This document shows, in pieces, positions 8,414-17,098 of a stretch of 64,000 nt of DNA. The notes beneath the pieces were generated by a model that was not told the origin of the DNA, did not search any database, and saw only the letters and a program-made list of their open reading frames with translations. The position numbers and the translations under genes are program-made. Position 1 is the first letter of the stretch. Every line of letters begins with the position of its first letter. The stretch covers positions 1,706,501-1,770,500 of the forward strand of contig NZ_AP023212.1 of NCBI RefSeq assembly GCF_016593255.1. Reading direction: 5' to 3'. This DNA is from Hydrogenimonas urashimensis. Its GTDB lineage: Bacteria > Campylobacterota > Campylobacteria > Campylobacterales > Hydrogenimonadaceae.

Positions 8414-8487
8414 CGGAAAAGCTTCCGTTCCGCAACGATGCTGCCCTCAGGCAGCCTGCCCGCTCCGCTTAGACGCTTCAGGGCAGC
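8413..8487 (+). terminator. Hairpins after the fixH-like gene
   Basis: ACGGAA (8413-8418) / TTCCGT (8423-8428) forms a short hairpin at the stop codon. GCTGCCCT (8440-8447) / AGGGCAGC (8480-8487) forms a longer-looped hairpin. GCTGCC can also pair locally with GGCAGC (8450-8455). Neither is followed by a good T tract, so termination strength is uncertain. Confidence 0.35.
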
Positions 8488-8531
8488 GGCCCATAAACTT
8501 ATAAAAGACTGAAATTAAGCATAAATTAATC

Positions 8532-8537
8532 TATAAT
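8532..8537 (+). promoter_or_regulatory. Sigma-70 -10 box of rplM-rpsI
   Basis: TATAAT lies in an AT-rich stretch 45 bases before the rplM ATG. Campylobacterota promoters often lack a conserved -35, and none is clear here. The leader of about 40 bases could carry an L13 autoregulatory site, which is inference. Confidence 0.7.
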
Positions 8538-8582
8538 AGCCTACAATCCCAACGTTCAAATCTTTTTAAAGGTCAAGCTGCC

Positions 8583-9014
8583 ATGAAAATGACGAAGATG
8601 GTAAACAGCGCTCAGGTCGAGCGTGACTGGATCGTACTCGATGCAGAAGGAAAAACTTTCGGACGACTGGTGACGGAAATCGCAACCTATCTCCGCGGAA
8701 AACACAAACCCTATTTTACTCCGCATGTCGACTGCGGCGATCATGTTGTGGTGATCAATGCATCGAAAGTGAAATTCACGGGGGGCAACAAACTCGAGGA
8801 TAAGCAGTATCACAGACACAGCGGATACTTCGGCAGTGTCAAAAGCGAAAAGCTCGGAGAACTTGTCGAGAAAAACCCTGAGAAACTTTTCAAACTTGCC
8901 ACGCGCGGCATGCTTCCCAAAACGAAACTTGGCCGACAGATGCTGAAAAAACTTCGCGTCTATGCAGGCAGCGAGCATCCGCACACAGCACAAGTCAAAG
9001 CAAAGGAAAACTAA
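8583..9014 (+). CDS. rplM: 50S ribosomal protein L13
   Basis: A 143-residue protein of normal length. Characteristic stretches include [21 protein letters not shown], the [22 protein letters not shown] block and the [23 protein letters not shown]-terminal block. It is the first gene of the conserved rplM-rpsI pair. A second ATG two codons downstream (MTKMV) is an alternative start. Confidence 0.98.
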   Translation: MKMTKMVNSAQVERDWIVLDAEGKTFGRLVTEIATYLRGKHKPYFTPHVDCGDHVVVINASKVKFTGGNKLEDKQYHRHSGYFGSVKSEKLGELVEKNPEKLFKLATRGMLPKTKLGRQMLKKLRVYAGSEHPHTAQVKAKEN

Positions 9015-9015
9015 G

Positions 9016-9405
9016 ATGGCAAACGTTTATGCAACCGGAAAACGAAAAACGTCCGTCGCGAAAGTATGGCTTAAACCAGGCACGGGCAAAATGACGATCA
9101 ACGGCATGGGCCTTGACGAGTGGCTTGGCGGACATGAGGCGATCAAACGCAAAGTGATGCAGCCTCTTCTTCTGACGAAACAGGAAGCCTCCGTCGACAT
9201 CGTGGCGCAGACGCTCGGCGGCGGATACTCCGCCCAGGCGGACGCCCTGAAACACGGAATTTCCAAAGCTCTTGTCGCCTTCGATGAGGAGTTTAGAAAA
9301 ATTCTCAAACCCCACGGACTTCTGACACGCGACAGCCGTGTTGTCGAGCGTAAGAAATATGGTAAACACAAAGCACGCCGAAGTCCCCAATTCTCCAAAC
9401 GTTAA
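9016..9405 (+). CDS. rpsI: 30S ribosomal protein S9
   Basis: A 129-residue protein beginning [19 protein letters not shown] and ending in the basic tail [16 protein letters not shown], which in S9 reaches the P-site tRNA anticodon. It starts one base after the rplM stop; the ribosome-binding site AAAGGAAAA lies in the end of rplM. Confidence 0.98.
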   Translation: MANVYATGKRKTSVAKVWLKPGTGKMTINGMGLDEWLGGHEAIKRKVMQPLLLTKQEASVDIVAQTLGGGYSAQADALKHGISKALVAFDEEFRKILKPHGLLTRDSRVVERKKYGKHKARRSPQFSKR

Positions 9406-9412
9406 TATTTTT

Positions 9413-9428
9413 CCCGGGTTCTCCCGGG
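9413..9428 (+). other. CCCGGG/CCCGGG hairpin before the rhodanese gene
   Basis: Two CCCGGG copies (9413-9418 and 9423-9428) form a 6-bp hairpin with a TTCT loop. Its 3' arm abuts the GGAG ribosome-binding site of the next gene. No T tract follows, so it is more likely an RNA stability or translation element than a terminator. Confidence 0.4.
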
Positions 9429-9439
9429 GGAGCACCATT

Positions 9440-9847
9440 ATGAAAAAATTCTCCCTCCTGCTTCTTCTTTTCGGATCGTTTCTTTTCGCGGAAGTCCGTG
9501 ATCTTGATATCGCCTCTTTCGAAAAATTGAGAAGCAACGGGATTTCGGTCATCGATATCCGCACACCGAAAGAGTGGAAAACAACCGGCCTGATAGAAGG
9601 AAGTCATCCCATCATGTTTTTCGATGCCAAAGGGAAATACGATCTTCAGGCGTTTTTGGAAAAACTGAGGGGCCTTGGCATCGACAAGCAGAAGCCTTTT
9701 ATTCTTGTCTGCCGGTCAGCCAGCAGAACCCGGATGCTCGGCAACTACCTCTCCGACGAAATGGGGTATAGATATGTCTATCAACTTGCCGGTGGAATTT
9801 TGAACTGGAAACGGCACAATAAACCGCTCATACCCTTCATGCCCTGA
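9440..9847 (+). CDS. Periplasmic rhodanese-like protein
   Basis: A 135-residue protein with a signal peptide (MKKFSLLLLLFGSFLFA) and a single rhodanese domain. The VIDIRTPKEW motif precedes the active-site loop CRSASRTR (Cys at about residue 96), followed by LAGGILNW. Rhodaneses transfer sulfane sulfur or act in redox sulfur chemistry; a periplasmic place suits polysulfide or thiosulfate handling, but the substrate is unknown. The ATG is chosen because it opens the signal peptide and follows GGGGGAG. It overlaps the next gene by one base (TGATG). Confidence 0.85.
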   Translation: MKKFSLLLLLFGSFLFAEVRDLDIASFEKLRSNGISVIDIRTPKEWKTTGLIEGSHPIMFFDAKGKYDLQAFLEKLRGLGIDKQKPFILVCRSASRTRMLGNYLSDEMGYRYVYQLAGGILNWKRHNKPLIPFMP

Positions 9848-11346
9848 TGCGCCGCGCTCTCTTTTTTCTTCTGTCGCCTTTTTTGCTTTTTTCCTCGACC
9901 CTGCATCTTTCTCTTGGGGCCAATCCCAGCCGCATCAATCCGCTTCTGGCGACCGACAGTGCCAGCGGGGAGATCAGCGGCTGGATTTTCAACGGACTCG
10001 TCAAATTCGACAAAGAGGCGAAAATCGTGGGGGACCTGGCGGAGTCGTGGGAGTTTAAGACGCCGACGCGGCTCGTTTTCCATCTTCGGCATGGCGTGAC
10101 ATGGCACGACGGCAAGCCGTTTACGGCACACGATGTCGCATACACTTTCAAACTTACGCGTTCCGCCAAGCTCATCACCCCCTACACGAGCGATTTCCGC
10201 TTTGTCGAATCGGTGACGGCCCGTGACGACTATACGGTGGAAGTGGTCTACAAAGAGCCCTATTACAAGGCGCTTTCGATCTGGATGATGGGTATTCTGC
10301 CCAAACACCTGTGGGAGAAGGTGGAAGATCCGATGACGTCCGAACTCAACCGCCATCCTGTAGGAACCGGTCCCTACAGGCTCGAATCGCTGGAAAATTC
10401 CGGCGATGCCATACTGGTCGCCAATCGTGACTATTTCGAACACGCTCCCCGAATCGAATCGATCCATTACCATTTCATGCCCGATCCCACGACACAGTTT
10501 TTGATGCTCAAAGCGCGCAAACTCGATCTCGGATCCTTGACACCGTTGCAGATCAAGAAGCAGATCGACGCTTCTTTCAAAGAGTACTACCGCATCATCC
10601 GGCTGCCGGGCCGGGGGTACACCTATTTGGGTTTCAATCTGAAACTCGACAAGTTCAAAGATCCGAAAGTGCGCGAAGCGATCGACCTCGCCATCGACAA
10701 AGAAGAGTTGATCAAAATCCTCTTTTTCTCTTACGCAAAAGTGTGCCGCGGTCCCTTCATGCCGCATACGTTCGCCTATCCTGACCGTCTGCCGCCCACC
10801 TCATACGATCCCAAGCGGGCGAAGAGGCTTTTGAAGGATGCGGGCTACGATGACAAACACCCTCTTGAATTTACGATATCCACCAACGCCAACAATACTA
10901 CCCGGCTCTATGCGGCGCAGATTATCCAGTATCAGCTTGGAAAGGTGGGTATCAAAGTGAAAATACGCGCAATGGAGTGGCAGGCTTTTTTGAATACCGT
11001 CGTTACGCCGCGACGTTTCGAAGTGATACTGCTTGGCTGGAGCCTGGGGCTCATTCCCGATGCTTACGCCCTGTGGCACTCCGATTCTGACAAACTTGGC
11101 GGATTCAACCTCGTCGGGTTCAAAAATGCGGAAGTGGATCGGCTTATCGAGGAGGCGGAACGGACAACCGATATGGAGAAAGTCGGCCGTCTCTATCGAA
11201 AAATGTTCGTTGAAATCGCCCAAGAGAGGCCCTATATCTTTCTTTATATTCCCGATTCCCTGACGGTGGTGAATCGGCAGATCACCCCCATCGTTCCTTC
11301 CATTATCGGGATCATGCACAACCAGATCGACTGGATCAAGCCGTGA
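9847..11346 (+). CDS. Extracellular solute-binding protein family 5 (peptide/nickel type)
   Basis: A 499-residue protein with a signal peptide (about residues 1-25, no lipobox Cys) and a family-5 binding-protein fold. Typical family features are NPLLATDSASGEISGWIFNGLVKFD, a GDLAESWEF segment, HDGKPFTAHDVAYTF and RHPVGTGPYRLES. Family members bind oligopeptides, dipeptides or metal chelates for an ABC importer. No permease or ATPase gene adjoins it, so its transporter must be elsewhere or it acts alone. It overlaps the rhodanese gene by one base and the HAD gene by four. Confidence 0.88.
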   Translation: MRRALFFLLSPFLLFSSTLHLSLGANPSRINPLLATDSASGEISGWIFNGLVKFDKEAKIVGDLAESWEFKTPTRLVFHLRHGVTWHDGKPFTAHDVAYTFKLTRSAKLITPYTSDFRFVESVTARDDYTVEVVYKEPYYKALSIWMMGILPKHLWEKVEDPMTSELNRHPVGTGPYRLESLENSGDAILVANRDYFEHAPRIESIHYHFMPDPTTQFLMLKARKLDLGSLTPLQIKKQIDASFKEYYRIIRLPGRGYTYLGFNLKLDKFKDPKVREAIDLAIDKEELIKILFFSYAKVCRGPFMPHTFAYPDRLPPTSYDPKRAKRLLKDAGYDDKHPLEFTISTNANNTTRLYAAQIIQYQLGKVGIKVKIRAMEWQAFLNTVVTPRRFEVILLGWSLGLIPDAYALWHSDSDKLGGFNLVGFKNAEVDRLIEEAERTTDMEKVGRLYRKMFVEIAQERPYIFLYIPDSLTVVNRQITPIVPSIIGIMHNQIDWIKP

Positions 11347-11993
11347 AGTCTCCGGTGATTCTTTTCGACCTCGACGGTACGTTGATCGATTCCACGGAAG
11401 CGATACTGGAGAGTTTCGGCGAGGCGTTTGGGGCGCATGCTCTTCCTTGTCCGGAAGCGGCCGTGATCACGAAGATGATCGGTATGCCCCTTCGGGAGAT
11501 GTTTTTACGTCTTGGTGTCGACAACGAAAGGGCGGACGCCTTCGTGGCGGCCTACAAAGCGCACTACCGAAAGATCAGCCGTGAAAAGACAGTGCTTTTG
11601 CCCGGAGCGAAGGAGGCGGTCGAAACGGCGGCCGAATTCGCCCGTTTGGGGATCGTGACGACGAAAACTGGACGCTACTCCATCGATCTGCTGGAGCATC
11701 TGGAGCTGATGCATTTTTTCGAAACTCTTGTCGGAAGCGAAGATGTCCGTCGGCACAAACCGCATCCGGAACCGGTTTTCAAAGCGCTCGAGAGAATGGG
11801 CGTTTCCACCAAATCCGTCTGGTTGATCGGAGATACACCGATGGATGTGGAGGCCGCCTTGGCGGCGGGTGTGAATCCTTTCGCCGTGACGTGCGGATAC
11901 GGACAATGCGAGGCATTCGCAACGAGGTGTAGACATATCGCACCCGATGCCAAAACGGCCGTGGCGAACATCCGGTCAAAAAGCTTGCTTTAA
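11343..11993 (+). CDS. HAD-superfamily hydrolase, phosphoglycolate-phosphatase-like
   Basis: A 216-residue protein with HAD motif I DLDGT (residues 9-13), motif II TTK (about residue 102), a motif III Lys in RRHKPHP and motif IV GDTPMDVEAA. The helical cap is of the PGP/beta-phosphoglucomutase type. Gph or PpaX-like activity is likely but the substrate cannot be fixed. The GTG start overlaps the upstream stop as GTGA. Confidence 0.8.
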   Translation: MKSPVILFDLDGTLIDSTEAILESFGEAFGAHALPCPEAAVITKMIGMPLREMFLRLGVDNERADAFVAAYKAHYRKISREKTVLLPGAKEAVETAAEFARLGIVTTKTGRYSIDLLEHLELMHFFETLVGSEDVRRHKPHPEPVFKALERMGVSTKSVWLIGDTPMDVEAALAAGVNPFAVTCGYGQCEAFATRCRHIAPDAKTAVANIRSKSLL

Positions 11994-12089
11994 GAGCCCC
12001 TTGACTACAATAAGCATACCTTAGTAGTTCAATCAAAGCGCTGATCGAAACTATCGCTTGAGATTTGCGTTTTAAAAAGGGAGAAACTC

Positions 12090-12647
12090 ATGTTGGAAAT
12101 TCGCTGGCACTCTCGTGCAGGGCAGGGTGCGGTAACAGGCGCCAAAGGACTTGGCGATGTTGTCGCCCGAACCGGAAAATATGTGCAGGCTTTCGCCTTT
12201 TACGGATCAGCAAAACGCGGGGCGGCGATGACGGCATACAACCGTATCGACGATGAATATATATTCAACCATCAAAAATTCATGCATCCGGACTATGTAC
12301 TGGTCATCGACCCGGCGTTGACCTATACGGCCGATATCACCGCCAACGAAAAAGAGTCGACGAAATATATCATTACAACACACCTGAGCAAAGAGGAATT
12401 GATCGAAAGCCAGCCGAAGCTGAAAGGCCGAGACGTCCATGTGGTCGACTGCATGCAGATATCACTCGACACGATCGGCCGTGCAATTCCCAACACCCCG
12501 ATGCTGGGTGCATTGATGAAGGTTTCCGGCATGTTCGATCTGGACTACTTTCAGAATGCGATGAAGAGTGTATTGTCCAAGTTTCCGCAAAAGATCATCG
12601 ATGCCAACATGGCAGCGATCGAGCGTGCATACAATTCAGTGAAGTAA
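12090..12647 (+). CDS. porC: Pyruvate:ferredoxin oxidoreductase, gamma subunit
   Basis: A 185-residue subunit beginning MLEIRWHSRAGQGAVTGAKGL, the conserved start of the POR/OOR gamma domain. It is the first gene of porCDAB. The complex interconverts pyruvate and acetyl-CoA plus CO2 with ferredoxin or flavodoxin, and in reductive-TCA organisms it runs towards pyruvate synthesis. The ribosome-binding site AAGGGAGAA precedes the ATG. A 96-base gap upstream probably contains the operon promoter. Confidence 0.95.
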   Translation: MLEIRWHSRAGQGAVTGAKGLGDVVARTGKYVQAFAFYGSAKRGAAMTAYNRIDDEYIFNHQKFMHPDYVLVIDPALTYTADITANEKESTKYIITTHLSKEELIESQPKLKGRDVHVVDCMQISLDTIGRAIPNTPMLGALMKVSGMFDLDYFQNAMKSVLSKFPQKIIDANMAAIERAYNSVK

Positions 12648-12657
12648 GGGAGAAACG

Positions 12658-13044
12658 ATGAAATATCTTGGATGGGATGAACTGCTCCCGGGAGCGATTC
12701 TCTTCTCTTTTAAAGAGGATCTCGACAAAGACGCAAGCTATATTCTGCCGGAAGAGCGACCCTACGCGGAGACGAACTCGCATGAAGCGTATGTCGGCGA
12801 CTGGCGGGTCATGAAACCGGTCTACAACAGAGACCTGTGTATCGACTGCCAGTTCTGCTGGGTCTATTGCCCCGATGTGTCGATCATCTCCCGCGACAAG
12901 AAGATGATCGGCGTCGACTACGACCATTGCAAAGGGTGCGGCATCTGCGTCGAAGTGTGCCCGACCAATCCGAAATCGCTCTTGATGTTCGAAGAGCGCA
13001 TTCCCAACGAAGAAGCTCTGGCCAAATGGCCCGAGAAAGAATGA
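12658..13044 (+). CDS. porD: Pyruvate:ferredoxin oxidoreductase, delta (ferredoxin) subunit
   Basis: A 128-residue protein with two [4Fe-4S] motifs, CIDCQFCWVYC (about residues 60-70) and CKGCGICVEVC (about 91-101), each followed by P in the usual place or its variant. It passes electrons from the catalytic subunits to external ferredoxin or flavodoxin. It starts 10 bases after porC. Confidence 0.95.
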   Translation: MKYLGWDELLPGAILFSFKEDLDKDASYILPEERPYAETNSHEAYVGDWRVMKPVYNRDLCIDCQFCWVYCPDVSIISRDKKMIGVDYDHCKGCGICVEVCPTNPKSLLMFEERIPNEEALAKWPEKE

Positions 13045-13056
13045 CAGGAGAATTTG

Positions 13057-14280
13057 ATGGCTGAAAAAATGGAATTGAACGAAGTAGAGGTCTGGGACGG
13101 CAATATGGCGGCGAGCCAGGCGCTGCGCCAGGCACAGATTGACGTGGTCGCGGCGTATCCGATTACACCGTCGACCCCGGTGGTGCAGAATTACGGATCG
13201 TTTCTGGCAAACGGCTATATCGACGGCGAATTTGTCATGGTTGAAAGCGAACATGCCGCGATGAGTGGATGTGTCGGCGCGGCGGCCGCCGGCGGACGTG
13301 TCGCTACGGCGACAAGTTCCCAGGGATTCGCGCTGATGGCGGAGGTTCTCTATCAGGCAAGCGGTATGCGGCTTCCGATCGTCCTGGTTGTCGTCAACCG
13401 TGCCCTTGCGGCCCCCCTGAACGTCAATGGCGACCACTCCGACATGTACATGGGGCGCGACAGCGGATGGATTCAGCTCGATGCTTTCAATGCGCAGGAA
13501 GCGTACGATTTGACACTGATGGCTTTCAAAATCGGAGAAGATCCTGAAATCCGACTGCCGGTCATGTCGCATCAGGACGGCTTTATCACATCGCATACCG
13601 CCGAGAACGTTCGTCCGCTCAGCGACGACGAAGCCTACGAGTTTATTGGCGAATACCCGATGGTCAACGCCATGCTCGACCTTGCCAAGCCGGTTACCTA
13701 CGGTGTGCAAACGGAAGAGGACTGGCACTTCGAACACAAAGCGCGTCAGCATCACGACCTGATGACCAAAGTTTTCGGGAAGGTCGACGAGGTCTTTGAT
13801 GCTTTCGAAAAGAAAACCGGGCGCAAGTACAACATTGTCGAAAAATATGACATGGATGACGCGGAAGTAGCCATTGTGGCACTGGGCACCACCGTGGATA
13901 CAGCGAAATATGTCGCAGACAATCTTCGTAAAACGAAGGGCATCAAAGCGGGTGTGGTCGCTCCCCGCCTCTTCCGCCCCTGGCCGCATGAGCAGATGAT
14001 GGAGGCGCTTTCGGGCGTCAAGGCGGTCGCGTGCCTCGACCGCAGCAGTCCCAATGGGGCCTTTGGCATGCTGTTTAACGAAGTGAGTGCCACGATGTAC
14101 CAAAGCGACAATCATCCGGTCATCACCAACTATATCTACGGACTTGGCGGACGTGACTTTACCGTCGAGCATGCCGAAGAGATTTACAGCGAGTTGGTTG
14201 CCAACGCCGAGGCGGGCAAACCGACGACACCACTGCAGCAGTTCATCGGCCTTCGCGGTCCGAAACTGTCGTTTTATTGA
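13057..14280 (+). CDS. porA: Pyruvate:ferredoxin oxidoreductase, alpha subunit
   Basis: A 407-residue subunit with the alpha-subunit opening (WDGNMAASQALRQAQIDVVAAYPITPSTP), the EHAAMSGCVGAAAAGGR segment and a C-terminal domain II with RLFRPWPHE. I chose ATG 13057 over TTG 13054; CAGGAG lies upstream. Together with PorB it forms the thiamine-diphosphate active site. Confidence 0.96.
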   Translation: MAEKMELNEVEVWDGNMAASQALRQAQIDVVAAYPITPSTPVVQNYGSFLANGYIDGEFVMVESEHAAMSGCVGAAAAGGRVATATSSQGFALMAEVLYQASGMRLPIVLVVVNRALAAPLNVNGDHSDMYMGRDSGWIQLDAFNAQEAYDLTLMAFKIGEDPEIRLPVMSHQDGFITSHTAENVRPLSDDEAYEFIGEYPMVNAMLDLAKPVTYGVQTEEDWHFEHKARQHHDLMTKVFGKVDEVFDAFEKKTGRKYNIVEKYDMDDAEVAIVALGTTVDTAKYVADNLRKTKGIKAGVVAPRLFRPWPHEQMMEALSGVKAVACLDRSSPNGAFGMLFNEVSATMYQSDNHPVITNYIYGLGGRDFTVEHAEEIYSELVANAEAGKPTTPLQQFIGLRGPKLSFY

Positions 14281-14293
14281 TTAGGAGTGCACG

Positions 14294-15256
14294 ATGAGTG
14301 AAATCAAAAAAATAAAAAACCTCAAAGAGTTTTCTACCTCTGCGGACCGTTTCGAGGGTGCGAACCTGCTGTGCCCGGGATGTGCACACTCGATCATCGT
14401 CCGCGAAATTCTCAACGCGACCCACGATCCGTTGATTCTGGGTTCTGCGACCGGCTGTCTGGAAGTCTGTACAGCGGTCTACCCCTATACCTCGTGGGAC
14501 AACAGCTGGATTCATATCGGTTTTGAAAACGCTTCGACGGCGGTTGCCGGTGCGGAGGCGATGTACAAGGCGCGCAAGCGCAAAGGGAAACTGCCCGCAT
14601 CCTGCGAGGGCAAAACACCCAAATTCGTCGCATTCGGCGGTGACGGCGCGACTTATGATATCGGATTCCAGTGGATCTCTGGCTGTTTCGAACGCGGCCA
14701 CGACATGATGTATGTCTGTTTGGACAACGAAGTGTACGCCAATACAGGCGGACAGAGAAGCTCTTCCACACCGATTGGCGCGAGCACTGTTACCACTCCC
14801 GCTGGCCGTGTCAGCTACGGCGAAAAGATGATGAAAAAAGATATTGTCGGTATCATGGCGGCCCATGGCGCCCCCTATGTGGCACAGGTGGCTCCGAACA
14901 AATGGAAAGATATGGTCAAAAAGATCCAAAAAGGTTTCCAGACCGAAGGTCCGGTCTTCATCAACGCGATGAGCGCGTGTACGACCGAGTGGAAATTCGC
15001 GCCGGACGATACGATCGCCATTTCCGACCTGGCGACCGATTCTCTGGTGTTCCCGCTTTATGAAATCGAAAACGGCACCAAACTCACCATTACCTACCGA
15101 CCCAAAAACAAAGTACCGGTACGTGACTATCTGGGTGCTCAGGGACGTTTCAAACACCTCTTCAAGCCCCAGTACGAATATCTCATCGACGAATGGCAGA
15201 AGATGGTCGACGAGCGCTGGGAGTACCTCCAGCGCCGGGAAGAGGCGAGCGTCTAA
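14294..15256 (+). CDS. porB: Pyruvate:ferredoxin oxidoreductase, beta subunit (TPP-binding)
   Basis: A 320-residue subunit with the N-terminal cluster motif CPGCAHS, a further Cys pair in GSATGCLEVCTAVYPYTSW, and the thiamine-diphosphate motif GGDGATYDIGFQWISG ending in DNEVYANTGGQRSS. It is the last gene of porCDAB and is followed by a strong inverted repeat. Confidence 0.96.
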   Translation: MSEIKKIKNLKEFSTSADRFEGANLLCPGCAHSIIVREILNATHDPLILGSATGCLEVCTAVYPYTSWDNSWIHIGFENASTAVAGAEAMYKARKRKGKLPASCEGKTPKFVAFGGDGATYDIGFQWISGCFERGHDMMYVCLDNEVYANTGGQRSSSTPIGASTVTTPAGRVSYGEKMMKKDIVGIMAAHGAPYVAQVAPNKWKDMVKKIQKGFQTEGPVFINAMSACTTEWKFAPDDTIAISDLATDSLVFPLYEIENGTKLTITYRPKNKVPVRDYLGAQGRFKHLFKPQYEYLIDEWQKMVDERWEYLQRREEASV

Positions 15257-15279
15257 GCAAAAGCCCTTTGGGCTTTTGC
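15257..15279 (+). terminator. Hairpin terminating porCDAB
   Basis: GCAAAAGCCC (15257-15266) and GGGCTTTTGC (15270-15279) form a perfect 10-bp stem with a 3-nt loop directly after the porB stop. A T run within the 3' arm can act as the U tract; the sequence after it is A-rich. Confidence 0.7.
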
Positions 15280-15280
15280 G

Positions 15281-15404
15281 GTGAAAAACTAAAAACTAAA
15301 ATTTTTTCTTTCTATACAATACAATATCAATCATCAGATATACCATGCAATTATCACACGTCGGCAAATACCGAAATTTTAGTTTTTAGTTTTTAGTTCA
15401 AAAG
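15281..15404 (+). repeat. Heptad-repeat element A (inverted arms) before luxS
   Basis: The left arm has GTGAAAA then two ACTAAAA units (15281-15301). The right arm has three exact TTTTAGT units (15377-15397), the reverse complement of ACTAAAA. A core of about 75 bases lies between. The right arm runs into CAAAAGGA, which serves as the luxS ribosome-binding region. The same right-arm architecture recurs before hom. Confidence 0.8.
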
Positions 15405-15411
15405 GATTGCC

Positions 15412-15927
15412 ATGCCGCTGCTTGAAAGCTTTACCGTCGACCATACCATCATGCCCGCACCCGCCGTGCGCAAGGCCAAAACCATGAAGACGCCCTGCGG
15501 CGATACGATTACTGTTTTCGATCTGCGGTTTTGCAAACCCAACAAAGAGATGATGGGAGAAAAAGGGATCCATACGCTCGAACACCTATTCGCCGGATTC
15601 ATGCGCGAGCATCTCAACGGCGACGATGTGGAAGTGATCGACATTTCCCCGATGGGATGCAGAACGGGATTTTATATGAGCGTCATCGGGGCGCCGTCGG
15701 AAGAACGCGTTGCGAAGGCGTGGGAAGCTTCGATGAAAGATGTACTGAATGTCAAAAGCATGGAGGATATTCCGGAACTTAACATCTACCAGTGCGGCAG
15801 TTGCAAAATGCACTCGCTTGAGGAAGCCAAAGAGATCGCCGAAGGGGTGCTAAAAAGGGGCATCGGCATCATGCACAACGAAGATTTGAAGCTGGATCCC
15901 GAAAAACTCAAGGGCGCCAAATGTTGA
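15412..15927 (+). CDS. luxS: S-ribosylhomocysteine lyase (autoinducer-2 synthase)
   Basis: A 171-residue enzyme that cleaves S-ribosylhomocysteine to homocysteine and the AI-2 precursor DPD in the activated methyl cycle. The metal-binding HTLEH motif is at residues 54-58, the catalytic Cys lies in MGCRTGFYM (about residue 83) and the third metal ligand is in YQCGSC (about 128). The ATG lies 6 bases after AAAAGG from heptad element A. It overlaps the next gene by 7 bases. Confidence 0.97.
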   Translation: MPLLESFTVDHTIMPAPAVRKAKTMKTPCGDTITVFDLRFCKPNKEMMGEKGIHTLEHLFAGFMREHLNGDDVEVIDISPMGCRTGFYMSVIGAPSEERVAKAWEASMKDVLNVKSMEDIPELNIYQCGSCKMHSLEEAKEIAEGVLKRGIGIMHNEDLKLDPEKLKGAKC

Positions 15928-16223
15928 TTCTTCTTCCGCTCGACTCCAAAGATTCCGACACGGCGAAGCTGGTCTTGATGGAGGAAGCGAAGGCGTGGGG
16001 GCTTATCACTTTCGACGCCGGAGAGATCCAACAAATCGATTTTTACGAAAGCCGCGAAGAGATTGATGAGTTCATCGATTATGCCATCGTGGCACGCCAG
16101 GGTGAGCCGATTTGGCCTTTCATGGAGGAGAACATTTTTGTTCTGGTCGCAAGAGAGGGTGCCGATATCGATGAGGTGATCGAAGGATTCAAGTTCAAAG
16201 AACTGCATGAAGCGACGTTTTGA
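15921..16223 (+). CDS. Small acidic conserved hypothetical protein
   Basis: A 100-residue acidic protein without signal peptide or membrane helix. Alternating strands and helices ([18 protein letters not shown], then a [12 protein letters not shown] strand) loosely resemble the NifX/NifB cofactor-carrier fold, but the similarity is too weak to assign. It overlaps luxS by 7 bases and is presumably co-transcribed with it. Confidence 0.7.
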   Translation: MLILLPLDSKDSDTAKLVLMEEAKAWGLITFDAGEIQQIDFYESREEIDEFIDYAIVARQGEPIWPFMEENIFVLVAREGADIDEVIEGFKFKELHEATF

Positions 16224-16224
16224 C

Positions 16225-16266
16225 AGTGAAAAGTGAAAAACGTAAAGTGAAAAGTTTTGGAAAAAC
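16225..16266 (+). repeat. Heptad-repeat element B before the MnmC2-like gene
   Basis: Six consecutive 7-mers follow one register: AGTGAAA, AGTGAAA, AACGTAA, AGTGAAA, AGTTTTG, GAAAAAC. The array starts at the stop of the preceding gene and ends 18 bases before the ATG at 16284. Confidence 0.8.
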
Positions 16267-16283
16267 GTTCCGTTTCATTTGAA

Positions 16284-17057
16284 ATGAAACATTTGACGCT
16301 TGTCGAAACGCAGGACGGCACATTCACCGCCCGTTCCGACCTGTTTGACGAATGTTACCATTCCACCCGGGACGGGGCACTCAAAGAGTCGCTGAAAAAG
16401 CATGTGGAACCGGCTTTTTCGCTGATCGGTTCAAACAGAGACCGGATTACCGTTTTGGATATCTGTTTCGGGCTGGGGTACAACACTTTAAGTACCCTGT
16501 ACTATCTGAAAAAGAACGCACTTGCCAAAAAGCTTCGTATCGTATCGCCCGAATTCGACGAGGCGCTGGTGCGCTCTTTGTCCGACTTTCCTTATCCCGA
16601 AGCGCTGAAACCTTTCAAAGAAGCGATCGATTCGATTGCCAAAACCGGGAAATACGAAAATGGCGGGATTTCAATCGAAGTGATTTTCGGTGATGCACGG
16701 GAGTTTCTTCGGTCGACCGACGAAACCTTCGACATCGTCTACCAGGACGCCTTCAGCCCCAAAAAGAATCCGATGCTATGGACCAAAGAGTATTTTGCCG
16801 ACCTGACGGCGCATCTGGCGGAGGATGGCATCGTCACCACCTATTCGTCGGCGACACCGGTTCGGATGGGTATGGCCGAAAACGGTCTGCATCTTTATCT
16901 TCCGCCCTCTCGGGAAGTCAGAAGCGGTACCATCGCCTCGCTGCGTGACGATCTGCCTCTTGTGCCGATCGATATGAGGCCTAAAAAAGAGCGTAATCCT
17001 CTGGCCGCTCCACTTTGCGATAAAGATATAGTCGCATCAACATTAAATAATGCTTAA
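16284..17057 (+). CDS. tRNA 5-methylaminomethyl-2-thiouridine methyltransferase, MnmC2/MnmD type
   Basis: A 257-residue protein counted from ATG 16284; TTG 16257 would add nine residues read from the heptad repeat. Features of the MnmC methyltransferase domain are ECYHSTRDG near the N-terminus, the SAM-binding stretch LDICFGLGYNTL (about residues 61-72) and the catalytic DAFSPKKNPMLW motif (about 157). It methylates the wobble uridine precursor of certain tRNAs. Here it lacks the oxidase half found in bifunctional MnmC. mnmG, which acts earlier in the same wobble-uridine pathway, lies 4 kb downstream. A perfect 9-bp palindromic arm pair (16272-16290) covers the start codon. Confidence 0.78.
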   Translation: MKHLTLVETQDGTFTARSDLFDECYHSTRDGALKESLKKHVEPAFSLIGSNRDRITVLDICFGLGYNTLSTLYYLKKNALAKKLRIVSPEFDEALVRSLSDFPYPEALKPFKEAIDSIAKTGKYENGGISIEVIFGDAREFLRSTDETFDIVYQDAFSPKKNPMLWTKEYFADLTAHLAEDGIVTTYSSATPVRMGMAENGLHLYLPPSREVRSGTIASLRDDLPLVPIDMRPKKERNPLAAPLCDKDIVASTLNNA

Positions 17058-17064
17058 GTTATGG

Positions 17065-17070
17065 TATACT
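17065..17070 (+). promoter_or_regulatory. -10 box before the AMMECR1 gene
   Basis: TATACT lies 28 bases before the chosen ATG. The inverted repeat CTTAAA / TTTAAG (17072-17088) overlaps the expected transcript start. No -35 is evident. Confidence 0.5.
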
Positions 17071-17098
17071 TCTTAAAAATAATTTAAGAGGTATGCAG

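Noticed and set aside
12595-14172. Open frame of 525 codons on the minus strand opposite porD and porA
   Set aside because: The sense genes carry clear iron-sulfur and POR motifs. The antisense frame has none.
15281-15404. CRISPR-like array from repeated 7-mers
   Set aside because: Units are contiguous 7-mers without spacers, repeat lengths are far too short, and no cas gene is present in the window.
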